A DNA stretch of 64,000 nucleotides. It comes from Cenococcum geophilum 1.58. Taxonomy: Eukaryota > Ascomycota > Dothideomycetes > Gloniales > Gloniaceae. The stretch is from assembly GCA_001692895.1 (NCBI GenBank), contig KV748176.1:5113092-5177091 (forward strand), in the 5' to 3' direction. Made by a program: the position numbers and the translations under genes. A model generated the notes under the pieces. The model was given only the letters and a program-made list of their open reading frames with translations, made no database searches and was not told the DNA's origin. Every line of letters begins with the position of its first letter. The first letter of the stretch is position 1. This document shows positions 10,351-22,638 of this stretch, piece after piece.

Positions 10351-13300
10351 ACCTTTACTTAACCTTAAACTAAATATATACAAAAACACGACAACATGGA
10401 AATTAACTAGAAGGAAAGAATTGCTAAATACAGTAACAGAATTGACTTAGAGACGGCTATAGATAACGATCTAGCGGAGTATATAGAGACTAAGATGCAC
10501 CTATATACACAATCCAACCTTACAGACTCTTTATTATAGATAGTATTTTAGGAAAACTTTAAGGACTTTACGCTAGAAATCTTTATATAAGTATAATCTA
10601 ATACTAAAATAGGAATCCGTAAATACCTAGTTAAGAAAGGAGTATATATTGTTAAGTAAGATAAGAGATACTCCCTTAGCAAGGTACTAACGGATATTAC
10701 TAATAAAAAAGAGTTTCACGAATAGACGGACAAAGAGATTAGTCTAGCCCTTAATAATATTAAGCTAATAATTACTATGGCTCTATAAGACCGACTTAAT
10801 GCGACCTTAAATAAGCTCGCTATACCACTAGCTACTCTAATCGCTGCACCGCTAGCTACTCTAATTACTACACCACTAGCTACTCCAATCGCTGCCCCCG
10901 CTACCCCTACTACCCCCCCTAGATCTACTTCTACCGCTGCACCGCCAGCTACTCCAATTGCTGCCCCTACTACCCCTACTACCCCTCCTAGTCCTTAATC
11001 CTCTAATTATAACTAAATCCACGCTCTTATTAACTAACTGCTATAGCTAAGAGAGCAGCAACCACAGCAGCTATAGTAGCCGTAGTAACCGTAGCAGCTA
11101 TATATATATATACTACCTAAACCAGTTATGCCTAGTATAGAGCAAGGACCTAGATAAGGACCTAAATATAGTAAAGAGGTGGCTATAATTATAAAGATTT
11201 ACATAGACGACCAAAAGTATAATAGAGTTAGTAACAGCTTTGACTTTAAGTTAACTATCTTCTATAATATCTGTAAGAGATCTGGCTTGCCACCAGAAGG
11301 CTATATAGTAGCATTCCCTAGCATGCTAAAAGGGCTTACTTAGGACTACTACTATAATAGTAACCTTAAGTTAAGACCTTTTACTAAAGCCTATAACTAT
11401 ATACAACAGTTCTTTAAAGGGCTAGAATACTACCGCAAGAACCTTATAGAGTGGAACAGTATAACCCTCTAAGGAGTTATGGACGAGAACCCTAATAAGT
11501 TAATCTATTAGAACTTCTAACTACTTATAGATAAGCTGCTAAAGTAACATTATAAACTATACCTAGACTTTTATATAAACCGTATTCTTATAAATAAGTT
11601 AGTTACTACTTACTAGGGAGTATTAGCATGCTATATTGCTGTCTCTAACCCTTTAGAAAACCTTTCTCAGTTAATTAGTAAGCTATAATCCTCTATTATT
11701 ATATGGGAAAAAGAACACCCCCTATAGGCCTTAATAAGATCATCTTACTAAGCCTTTTTTACAGATTAACGCTACTACTGAAATGACCAGAATCGAGACC
11801 GAAACACCAATCGCTATAGTAGTAATTGCCCCTATAGGACTAACGGCAGACTAAGGGCCAAGTGCTACGTCTATAAGAAGGAGGACTGCCGTTTATAGAA
11901 ATATATAGAGGAGGAGCGTAATCGGTCCAGAGACGACTATAAGAGACGTTTTATTAATATTAAGGGCCGCAATAAGGGCAACTTTAACAACTACTTTAAG
12001 CAATACGTCGCTGCTTGTAAAAGAGATAAAGATAATAACTTAGACTTTAAAGCCTATATATATAACACTAACGGCTTTAGGAGCGATGCCGGAGAACCTA
12101 ATAATAGTTCTGCCTATATCACCACCTTTAGAACACTTACTACGGAGAAAGCAACCTCTATAAGCGTAGAGCTAGCTAATAAGGCTTATATATACCTACT
12201 TATAGCTTTAAAACTTACTACGAAGTCTACTACGGAACCTTATATGGAGACCGACCCATTTACCTACAGTATGGCCACAACTACAGCGCCACGATATACC
12301 TCGACGGTCTTTATAGGAATTATAATCGATATAGGTACTTCGCGTAAGTCTATAGCTGGCTACGGCCAATTCTAAGCTTTATAGACCGTAGACAAGTCCG
12401 TAAGCCTTAATAGGATTAGAGCCTCTACGTCTATCGGAACTATAGACGTTAACAGCCTTATAGGTAAGGTATAATTCTATATTATTAAAGCAGATACTCC
12501 TTTTCTACTTTACCTAGTAGATATGGACAGACTTTATATTAAATACGATAACCTAAAGGACGTTATTATTACTCGCACTAAAAGGGTGCTAGTAGTTAGA
12601 CGATTTGGCTACCCATTTCTCTTATAGAGCTTCTCCTTACAGTCTTATTTAGTTAAGTTTTTTAATACAAACCCTTGCTACTTAACTAACGTAGAACTAC
12701 GACACCTATACCATCGATTTGGTTACCCATTAGTTAATAAACTATAAAAGCTTCTTAACAAGGCTGGCTATAGCTATAACACTAATAAATCTGCTATTAA
12801 AGAGCTAACTAAACTCTGCTACTACTGCTAGAAGTTTAGTAAACCCCTAGGTAGATTTCGCTTTACCTTATAAGACAACGTTAATTTTAATTATAATATT
12901 ATCGTTAACATTATGCATATTAGCGGCTCCCCCCTACTATACGTAGTTAACAAAGCAACTCGATTTTAAGCTGGCAGATAGCTATAAGACATTAGCGCTA
13001 AGCATACTTAGGACGTTCTTTAAATATGCTAGATTAATAGCTATTTAGGACTACTAGACTTAATCATTATAGACGCTAGGAAGAACTTTATTAGTAAGGA
13101 GTTTAAGCACTACGCTGCTACTATGGGAGCAATTATAAAGTCGGTTCTAGTCGAATCACACAATTCTATTAGAATGGTAGAACGCTACTACGGTCCGCTA
13201 CAACGAGCCTACCAGATTATTACAACTAAAATCCCTAAAATTAGTAAGGAGATGGCCCTACAAATGGCCTTTAAAGCTATTAATAACACAGCCGGCCTAG

Positions 13301-15552
13301 AAGGCCTAGTCCCTATACTCCTAGTCTTTAGAGCCTACCCCCAAATAGTCGAATTAGACGCGCTATTACCTTTAGTTATATAACAAGCTGCGGCTATTAA
13401 GAAAGCAATAGTGGAAATCTAGAAGCTATAAGCTGAATAACAGATCGCTGACGCTCTTAATATACGAAATGGACCACAAACTGACGCTATTTACGGCCTT
13501 CCACCTAGTTCGCCTGTCTTAGTCTGGAGAGAAGGTAATACTAGCTAAAGTAGTTATTAGGACGGACCATATATACTACTTACCGTTAACAGTAAAACCT
13601 ATACTATAAAGCTACTAAATAGGCCTACAACCTTCCGCTCTATAATTGTAAAACCTTACCTACTAGACCTATAAGACCTAGTCGAACCACAAGAGTCTAC
13701 TAAATTAGATAAACTAGTACCTTTACCAGCTAAACCTTAATCGTTACCTAAGGCTAAACTATAGCTTCCGCTAAAGCGAGGTAGAGGTCGCCCCCATAAA
13801 TATCTATTGCTTACGGCCGTTATAAATATAACTGTTATGGATACTATAATAGATATAGACGCTTTCACAGGTAATATTGCGGATATTGCGGATATTATAG
13901 ATATCGCTATCTACTTATAGGACGATGATACCGCAGATACGGCTAGCACTAGAATTTACTTATAGAACAATAGCAACACCTAATTTAGCGCTTTACGATA
14001 AAAGGAGGTTATAGGCCTACTCGAGAAAGGCGTCTTTAAGATTATTAAACTACACGATATACTAAAGGGGGTTAAACTCTTTAATTTATAGTTTGTTAAC
14101 AAGATTAAGAATAAAGGAACCAATAAAGCCTTTAAGAAATTATAACTTATTATATAGGCCTATAATAACTTAGAGAAAGAGCTGGTCCTTACTTAGTTAC
14201 TGATAATTTAATAAGTTAGCCAGCGGCTAATTCTCTATATTGCTGCTATACTACCGTAGACACGACTTTACCTCTAAGATATCTTATAAGCCTATATCTA
14301 GTCTACTACGAACCTAAACCGCGAGTTCTACGTATAACTACTATATAAGCTAAATAAATAATTAGGAATTAATACGAACTCCGTTCTAAAGGTTATAAAG
14401 CCACTTTATAGAGTACCTAAAGCTAGAAACTACTGGTTTAAGACTTACTATTTATACTACGTTAATTAGCTGCGAATAGACCAGTCCATATACGACCCTT
14501 ACTTGCTTTACAGCAATAAGCCTTTTGGAATCGTCGGCCTATAGACTAATAATACACTATTCCTCGCAGATAATACCTTTATAGAGGCTAAATAAAGCGA
14601 ACTATATAAGGCCGAATTTATAGCTAAGGAGTAAGAGTAACTGACCGCTAATATACCAATTAAGTTTAACGGAGGACTTATTTAATTAATATAAGATAGG
14701 AGTATTACGCTAACGTAAAAGCGCCAGTATAAGAACCGTAGTATGGTTAATACTACGCTAGTAGATAGTACTAGCTCCAAAGGAGTTACGCGTGGCCTAC
14801 TTACGCTAAAGGACTAGTATATCGCTTAACGCGCCAGAAGAGCCTATATTGCCTTAGTCTATCAGCCAGAGGCCTTATTTAACCTATCCCTTACTACCTA
14901 GGTAATTAATTTAGTTAAAGATAATATAAAGAGTTTTAATAAGCAATTAAGCTAGCAGATTAAGAACGCAAATAGAAGCCTAAAGTTTGTTAAGCTAGAC
15001 GTTAATACCTTATAACTCCTAGTATTTACGGACGCTTCCTTCGCCAATAATAAGGACCTATCTTCGTAAATCGGCTATATACTTATACTAGCAGACGCCT
15101 TAAATAAGGCAAATATCGTCTATTGGTCCTTAATTAAGTGCAAAAGAGTTACTAGGAGTGTATTAGCCTTAAAGCTATACGGTATAGCGCACGGTTTCGA
15201 TATAGGCGCTATAATTAAATCTACGCTAGATAAGGTCCTACAGGTCAACTTGCCACTCGTTCTTTATACTAATTTAAAGTCCTTATATAACTGTCTCGTT
15301 CGACTAGAAACTACATAAAAGAAACGCTTAATAATTAATATAATGTGCCTTCGCTAAGCTTACGAATAAAAACAGATTACTAAAGTTAAGTAGATTGATA
15401 GAGATACTAACCCTATAGACGCTATAATAAAGGGTAAGCCTTATACGGCACTATTACAACTTATTAATATAAATCGAGTCGAATTATAGGCCGTAGGGTA
15501 GGTTAAACAAACGGATTTGGCTTTAGTAGGTACGGACTCATACTATACAGAG

Positions 15553-15650
15553 CCAGCCGCTAAGGCGCTAGTAGCAGGCGAGCTAATAGCGATTTTCTAT
15601 CCCGGGGATGGAAAATCCTAATTGGCCGGTTTAACGGTATGGCAGAATCC
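15553..15650 (-). repeat. Module A in Copia-2 (orientation reversed relative to the other Copias)
   Basis: The palindrome core at 15,591-15,617 has 13-bp arms GATTTTCTATCCC and GGGATGGAAAATC with one mismatch, around a single G. Flanks (GGCGCTAG, GAGCTAATAGC, CCTAATTGGCC, GGCAGAAT) match the modules in Copia-1b, Copia-3 and Copia-4. Relative to the coding strand it is inverted compared with those three. Confidence 0.8.
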
Positions 15651-15791
15651 AATAGGCGACACGCTTTAGGATTAAAGGTAGAGCTATTACATATTATGGA
15701 CGGAAGAGCTAGCTATTACATATACACTACAAGTAGTCTAGAAGACTTGACTTTAGAGTATAGATTAGCCTTCTTTTTAGAGTTGCTCCAG

Positions 15792-15961
15792 TGTCGGAAC
15801 GTTAATCACGTGACGTAGTTATGAGACTACGAAGTGAGACTAACTGGTCTGACCTTAGAGTAACCCCTTTCTTCTAAAAACAATTAACTACTAACTTCAA
15901 CACCGCATACGTACCACTACAAGTGATATTCGTGCACGTTGATAAAGTGAGTATACCGACA
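15792..15961 (+). repeat. Copia-2 3' LTR
   Basis: This 170-bp LTR runs from TGTCGGAACG to ACCGACA, followed by TSD TTAAG. Confidence 0.95.
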
Positions 15962-16907
15962 TTAAGAATCCTATAGGACTAAAATTTCTAAATATAAATA
16001 AGGACTATTAAATAAACTAAGATTAAGAAGTAAGAAGACTTTAAGGACCTACTTATAAGACGCAAACTAAAGGAAACTAGGGAGGAATTTAGGTAAAGAA
16101 TCCTCGCTTAGTAAGAGTAAAAGCTAAATTAAAAGATTAGTATACTAGGTTGTATAAGGGACAGAGCACCTATATAAAGAATTACTAATAGGCCTAGGGC
16201 AGGCATACTAAGAGCTAAGTGGCTTACTAAACTAGAAGATAAAGAGAATTTAGGGATCCTAACTAGGTTTAAGGAACGATATATAAAGGGCTATTACAAT
16301 ATAGTAATAAGAAGATACTTCCTTACGGATAAACCGTATATACTTTAACAGCTATACTAAAAGTGATATAGGCAACGACACAATAATAAGTAGGAAGATT
16401 TCTATATATAGTTAGATAAACAAGTTATCTAGGACCACCTAATTATAGAAAAAGCTATAACTTATATTAAGGGAGCCTTAATTATAACGTTAAAGGATCT
16501 AGAGGAATAATTAGAGGACTAGAGAAGTAAAAAAATGTATTTTAGTACTTATAAATAAAGTTATAATATTTAAATTAATATAATAAAGGTTTAAACTTAA
16601 AGATAAAAATAAGTTAAGAGTTAACCTAAAGTACCTAGTATACTATACGCTATTATAGATTGTATACGTAGATAATATATATAAAATGTATAAAAATCCA
16701 AAGGAAAAAAATTAGAAGTACCCTATAAGGATATATTAGGCGCTAAATAAGCGATAGTATAGAAATACTAAGTATATACATAGATAGCATCTAGTAGAAG
16801 TTTAGGAGTTAAGAGACTTAATACTTTAACTAAAAAGATTCCTTATAAAAGAATACTTAGACAAATAATAGTAGTGGGAATGCCTAGAAAATATATGTCT
16901 ATAGTAT

Positions 16908-18202
16908 TTTTTTTTTATATCCGTTGTATTATACTACGTACAATACTGCGCATGCAGCCTCTAGGCTATGGCGCTATAGTCCTATATACATGAATCCTTC
17001 TAAGGCAGCTTAACATGCACTAGTAACTAAGTAGACACTCCGGCCCGGTTTTAAAAATGCTAGGGGAGCTCTAGCTGCTGGTGTTTTTTTATTCTGGTAT
17101 TTTGCTCACTAATATCTAGTTTCGCACCAAGGAAATTCGCACTAAGGAAATTCTGGCTCTTTTATCTATTTCTGCCGTATTCTGCTATTTCTAGAGTAGA
17201 AAAAGCGCTCTAAAAGATAGATTTTAATTTTAATAAAATAGTTTTGCATATAAGAATAAGAGAAACCTAATAGCTTACTAGCTTGGAAGCAGCTACCAAT
17301 TACCCCCATACAACTTTTTTTGGAATTCTGTACCCTGTTTCTTCTCCTTGCTTAAGAAAAGGGTAGGGAATTAGTAATTAGTAGGTACTCTCCCCAAAAG
17401 TAACCTACTAATGGTATTTTATAAGGGCGAACCTCGNTANNTAAACCCACTCCCATAGGAAAATTTTCACGAGGTTGTCTGTATAGGGTATAAATACCAA
17501 TTCGCCCATACACCTTATATTTTACGTGCTAAAGTAACACGGGCCGGCCCCCTTCCCCTTTCCCCCCTGCTGTGGCTACCCTATCTGCGCATCTGCGGTA
17601 CGCCTATAGTGCGGTGTTGTATGGTATATTGTAGCGGTAGTGGTGGTGGTAGTGGTTGCGGTTGTGGTAGAGGTCGTCTGCAGCCTGATGGCTGTAGACA
17701 GGTTGCGGTGGAGGTCGTCTGCAGCTTGATGGCTGTAGACAGGTTATGGGAGGTCGTCTGCAGCTTAATGGCTGTAGACAGGTTGTAGTAGAGGTCGTCT
17801 GCAGCTTGATGGCTGTAGACAGGTTGTGGTAGAGGTCGTCTGCAGCCTAATAGCTGTAGACAGGTTGTAGTAGAGGTCGTCTGCAGCTTGATGGCTGTAG
17901 ACAGGTTGTGGTAGAGGTCGTCTGCAGCCTGATGGCTGTAGACAGGTTATGGGAGGTTGTCTGCAGCTTGATGGCTGTAGACAGGTTGCGGAGGTCGTCT
18001 GCAGCCTGATGGCTGTGGACAGGTTGTGGTGGAGGTCGTCTGCAGCGCGATGGCTGTAGACTGGTTGCGGAGGTCGTCTGCAGCGTAATGGCTGTAGACT
18101 GGTTGTAGTAGAGGTTGTGATGTGTCTGGTATTTGGCGTCTGGTGACGTGTCCGTAGGGGCTATATAGCCAGGAGCGAAGGGGGAGACGACGACGGAGGA
18201 GC
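16908..18202 (-). mobile_element. Poly(A)-tailed retroposon with minisatellite head, antisense in Gypsy-1
   Basis: A perfect 13-bp direct repeat ATGTCTATAGTAT flanks the insert (16,895-16,907 and 18,203-18,215). The left end is a T-run (16,908-16,916), read as a poly(A) tail on the minus strand. Target-primed insertion of a non-LTR type retroposon is therefore the natural reading. The minus-strand 5' part is a ~40-bp minisatellite, and the 3' ~730 bp show no coding frame I recognise. CpA and GC are far better kept than in Gypsy-1, so it is younger or escaped strong RIP. It could be a SINE-like or LINE-derived non-autonomous element, or a processed transcript. I see no LINE protein. Ambiguous bases lie at 17,437-17,441. 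Confidence 0.75.
17670..18115 (-). repeat. Minisatellite, about 11 units of 36-41 bp
   Basis: Each unit contains GAGGTCGTCTGCAGC followed by TGATGGCTGTAGAC and AGGTTG(T/C)GGT. Units vary in length by short deletions of the GGTAGTG-type spacer. Several copies show TGATGG to TAATGG or TAATAG, a mild RIP-like effect. A minus-strand open frame (17,947-18,204) is produced by the repeat and is not taken as a gene. Confidence 0.92.
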
Positions 18203-21050
18203 ATGTCTATAGTATATTAAGGACAAAAAGCGAACTAGGTATTAGCTAAAGAATAAGCTAAGTATATAAGGATTAAGTAGCTAATAGTTAGAAAAAGTAA
18301 AGGCCTATAGGACTAAAGGGAGCTAGTAGTAGAGCCTTAGACCCTTAAAGGAATTTAAGGATAATACCTAAATTTATAAGTTAATTAGTAAGATTAGTAG
18401 TTTAAAGTACTAATAGATAGTAGAGCAATACGGAACTATATCTTATTAGTAGCAGTTAAAAAATAAAACTACCTTATAGGTAGAAGGAGTAACTTTACCT
18501 ATTAGTTATAATTTTAGGAGATCTGATAACTTATAGAGGAGGGATTATTAACCTTAAAACAGGACCTATTTAGATAACTATTAAAGGGAGACGAATTAAG
18601 ATATCTTTTAATATCCTACTATTAGGACGGAATAAGGCAGTATTAGGTATACCTTAGTTATAAGAATATAATCTAAAGATTAATTAGATTATAGGTTAGG
18701 TTAATATTAGAAATACTTAATACTGTAAGATATAATAGTAAACCAAGTTAGTATAGTACTAAGTTAGAGCAATATACGAAGAGACTAAGTAAGGCTTAAG
18801 TTACGTACTAAAAAGATACTATAAGTATAGTAGGAAACTATAGAGCCTAGAAAGTAAAAAGCTAGCAGATTATATAGTATAGAACTATAAGATAGAGTTA
18901 GAACTAGAAATAAGTCTAAGGTTTTTTCCAACCTATAAGCTTACTTAAGAAAAGTTAAGAGCACTTAAAGAGTTTATCTAAAAGAACTTATAAAAGGGAT
19001 ATATTAGACCATTACAATTATTAGCAGGTTATCTAGTATTATTTATACTAAAAAAAAACGGAAAACTTAGATTATATATTAACTATAGGTAGTTAAATAG
19101 CATTACTTAAAAGAATAGGTATCCTTTACTCTTAATTAGTGAAATTTAAGATTAGATAGGTAATATACAAATCTTTATAAAGATAGATCTGAGATAGGCG
19201 TACTATTAGATTAGAATTAAGAAAGGCGATAAATAGAAGGCAGCCTTTAGGTTAAGAGAAGGACTATATAAACTATTAGTTATATAATTCGGATTAACAA
19301 ATATACTAGTAACGTTTTAAAAAAGAATTAATAGCGTGTTAGGAGAACACCTTAATAATATTATTATCTACTTAATAACTAAGAAAAAATATAGAGAATA
19401 CGTTAAATAGGTCTTAAAGAGACTATAAGAAGAATAGATGCTAATAGCAATTAAGAAATATAAGTTCTTCACTAAAAACAAAATTTATTAGATTTATTAT
19501 TAAACTAGGTTATATTAGTATGGACTTAAAGAAAATTAAAGCTATAGTAAGTTAGCAAAAACTAGAAAACGTAATACAGTTAAGATTATTTTTAGGGTTT
19601 TGCAACTACTATAAAAGGTTTATAGTATAATAGTTAAAGAATATTAAACTATTTACTAGGCTTATAAAGAAAGAGGAACTATAGGTATAGGGAAATAAGT
19701 AAAGGAAGCTATTTAAAGAACTTAAGGAACTGTTTACCTAGGAGCTAATTTTTAAAATCTATTAACTAGAATTAGATACGGTTATAGAAATAAACGTATT
19801 AGACTATATACTAGGAGTATATTTGCTATAGAAGTATAGGAATATATAGCACCCAGTAGTATACTATAGTTGGAAGATAATACCACTAGAGTTAAACTAT
19901 AATATCTATAATAAGGAGTTATTAGGTATAGTTATAGTACTAAAGAAATAGAGAGCATTTTTATAAGGCGTAGAGAAACTATTTATAGTTAAAATGGATT
20001 ATAAAAACCTAACGGAGTTCCTAATAATAAAAGAACTTAATTATAGATAGGTTAGATAGGTAGAAATGCTTATAGAATACTATTTTAAGATTTAGTATAC
20101 TAAAGGAACTAAAAATATAAAAGTAGACGTACTTAGCAGAAAAGCTAAACTATAAAATAATAAGAAACTATTAGGAGTAATACTACGCAGAGATAATAAC
20201 GGATTAATTAGGTATAATTACCCTAAGCTAGTAGCAACTTAAGAGGATAGAGAACTAAAAAGAGTTTACGAAATACTAGAGAGCTTTTAGGTATAAAGAA
20301 TTCTAGAAGTACAGCTAGAAGATCTATAGGTAGATATATACGAAAATTAAGATGTAAAGTATATCCTAAAAAGTATAGCAGAGCATTTTATAGAAGATTT
20401 CTATAAGGGAATAACTTAAGAACACAACGGAGCAATAGGCTTAGTATTAAGACTTTAGAAAGAATACATTATTAATGGAATCTAGGGTATAGCTAGAAAA
20501 GTAATAAAGGAGTATTTAGATTACTAAAGAAATAAACTAATAAGGTATAAGCTATATAGAGGGCTATAACCTATTAAAATACTAAAGAGACTATGGGAGG
20601 TTATATTATGGGACTTTATTATTAAGTTACTAAAGTTAAGAGATCTTATTACCGGATAAGAATATAACGCGATTTTAGTAATAGTAGATAAGTTAACTAA
20701 ATAGGGCTACTTTATAGCATGCATAGAAGAAATCTTAGCGGAAGATATTACTAGAATCTATATTAAAAAAGTGTTTATAAGGTATAGAGTACTAAGTAAG
20801 ATTATATTGGACAGAGATTTAAAGTTTATAGCAGTATTTTAAAAGGTATTCCTAGCGGAATAAGGAGTTAGAGCAGCAACTTCTATTATATATTATCCGT
20901 AGACGGACGGATAAATAGAGAGATTAAATTAGACGCTAGAATAATATTTAAGGCATTATATTAATTATATACAGAATAATTAGGTATTATTATTACTAGT
21001 TATACAGTTTATATATAATATAATACTATAGAAAGGAATAGGTATATTAC

Positions 21051-21303
21051 TGTCACGGAAGTAGGCACGAGCTGGAATACAATATACTAAACAGGGTAGT
21101 AATTAAAGAAGGTTACGTACGCGTAACTATGCGTGGTTAATATAAAGATATTTAGATTTAGAACAGAACAAAACAGAATAGGTTAGGTACGGGTATAAAT
21201 AGGGGTTGTAGGGGAACGTGCGTAGGTGTCTTGGGACGAACGTGAGCACGGGTCAAGAACGTCAAAACGCGCAGAGACGTGAGAACGTATAAGTCCCGTG
21301 ACA
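21051..21303 (+). mobile_element. Solo LTR of an otherwise absent family, in Gypsy-1 integrase
   Basis: This 253-bp sequence has 8-bp inverted ends TGTCACGG and CCGTGACA and TSD ATTAC (21,046-21,050 and 21,304-21,308). It contains a TATAAATAG-like box near 21,195. Its CpA/CpG-rich composition contrasts with the host element, so it is lightly mutated. No internal region is present, as expected after LTR-LTR recombination. Orientation cannot be fixed beyond the likely promoter direction. Confidence 0.88.
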
Positions 21304-21997
21304 ATTACTATTTAAGGTAAATTATAGATATAAGCTAAGAACATTATTATTACTACGGTAAGTAAAGAAAATAAGTAGTATAGTCAAAGAAAGAATAAAA
21401 ACACTAATAAATTTTTATATAAACCTTATAGAATTAGTAAAGAAGGTATAAGAGAAAATAAAAAAGTACTATAATACTAAAAGATCTAAGGGACCAGATC
21501 TTAAGGAGGGGGATAAAGTGTAGCTACTACACAAAATTTTTAAGAGTTAATAACTAAGTAAGAAATTATATTATATTAGGCTAGAACTTTTTAAAATTAT
21601 ATAAAGGATTTTACCGGTTATATTTAAGTTAAACCTACTAACTAAGATAAAGATCTACCCTATATAGTATATTGTAATACTAGAGCCAGTATATAGAAAT
21701 ATTAAGCCACTAATCTATAAAGTAGACACGTATAGAGGATAAAAAGAAGATAAATAATAAGTTTTAAAGATTATTAGTTATAAGGACATTAATAATAAAA
21801 TATAGTATAAAGTTAAGTGGATAGGCTATAATAAAACTACCTAGGAACCACTATAGAATTTAAAAAATGCTATAGAAAAGGTATAGAAGTATTAGAAGAA
21901 AACGGGTTAGGTAATATTAAGAAGAAGCCTAAAATAAAGGGATTAGTTAAAAGTAATAGGGGAGCCAAATTATCCAAGGGATCTACTACTAGCGTAT

Positions 21998-22638
21998 AAA
22001 TTATTTCCACCTCTTCTTAAATAGAATCCTTTTTAGCCTCCTAAGCCTTAAGTTTAGATAAACCTTACTCTACTAAGCGAAGCTCTTTTAAGCGCACCTT
22101 TTTACGCACCTTTACTAGATGGCTTAGGCGAGCATAAGCATCTAGTTAAGCTTTTAGAGCCTAAGACGCCTTATTAAAACTACGCTAAACTTTAGTAAGG
22201 GCCTTAGCTAGCTTGCCCTTTAGTCTTTCGGCCGCTACTAATATATATAATCCTAGGATAAATTAGATAAAAAACTAAACGGTTATAAAGAATAATAAGA
22301 CGTATATACTTAGCATTAAAGACGGATTAAAAATTATAAGATAACCGTATATTCGCTTATATATACTTAGTATAAGAAGAAGGTTAGCAACTAAATAGAG
22401 CTACGATTATAATATATACTAACTTCTTCTTCGTATAACGAGAATAGGATGGTATAACTTTACTAAGTAATAGAATAAACGTTACTAGCTAGTTATAACG
22501 GTTAGATATAAAAGATTTAATAGGAGGTATTAGGAATAATAAAGGTTATTAAATTAAAGATGGGAATGCTATACCTTTAATAGATAACTTAGAGATAAGG
22601 GATATCTTTAAGGACAAAGATAAAGAGGAGGGGGATGG
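21998..22638 (+). repeat. Gypsy-1 tail, copy 1 (non-coding on +, frame-bearing on -), ending in a polypurine tract
   Basis: This 641-bp segment lies between the chromodomain and the 3' LTR and ends in a polypurine tract (about 22,622-22,638) next to LTR TGTTACGGACC. The minus strand from about 22,275 to 22,005 carries a coding-like frame rich in Lys, Arg, Ala and Leu, with a helical, possibly coiled-coil character. It is conserved in the second copy at 23,051-23,670. It is fossil and broken like the rest. Confidence 0.7.

Larger units (their letters stand above)
9671..15961 (+). mobile_element. Copia-2: Ty1/copia LTR element, fossil, inserted in Gypsy-1
   Basis: This 6,291-bp element has 170-bp LTRs and 5-bp TSD TTAAG (9666-9670 and 15,962-15,966). 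Coding runs from about 10,396 to 15,540. Gag carries a Pro/Thr/Ala-rich linker (about 10,800-10,990). A protease-like part follows (about 12,290-12,560), then integrase (about 12,680-13,500, including the longest remaining open stretch at 13,123-13,383), reverse transcriptase (about 13,990-14,620) and RNase H (about 15,010-15,450). The leader has tandem repeats, and module A lies in the 3' non-coding part. It is broken by RIP-type mutation. It belongs to a different family from Copia-1: the LTRs are unrelated, although the internal proteins are similar. Confidence 0.93.

Noticed and set aside
13123-13383. Stand-alone 86-codon gene
   Set aside because: It is an open stretch of the Copia-2 integrase region, continuous with homologous sequence on both sides.
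17670-18115. Possible CRISPR-like array (also 31,657-31,937)
   Set aside because: Units are directly head to tail without unique spacers, in a fungal genome. These are minisatellites.
17947-18204. Minus-strand open frame with Gln/Pro/Ala repeats
   Set aside because: It is made by the ~40-bp minisatellite, with units of varying length and no start context or domain.
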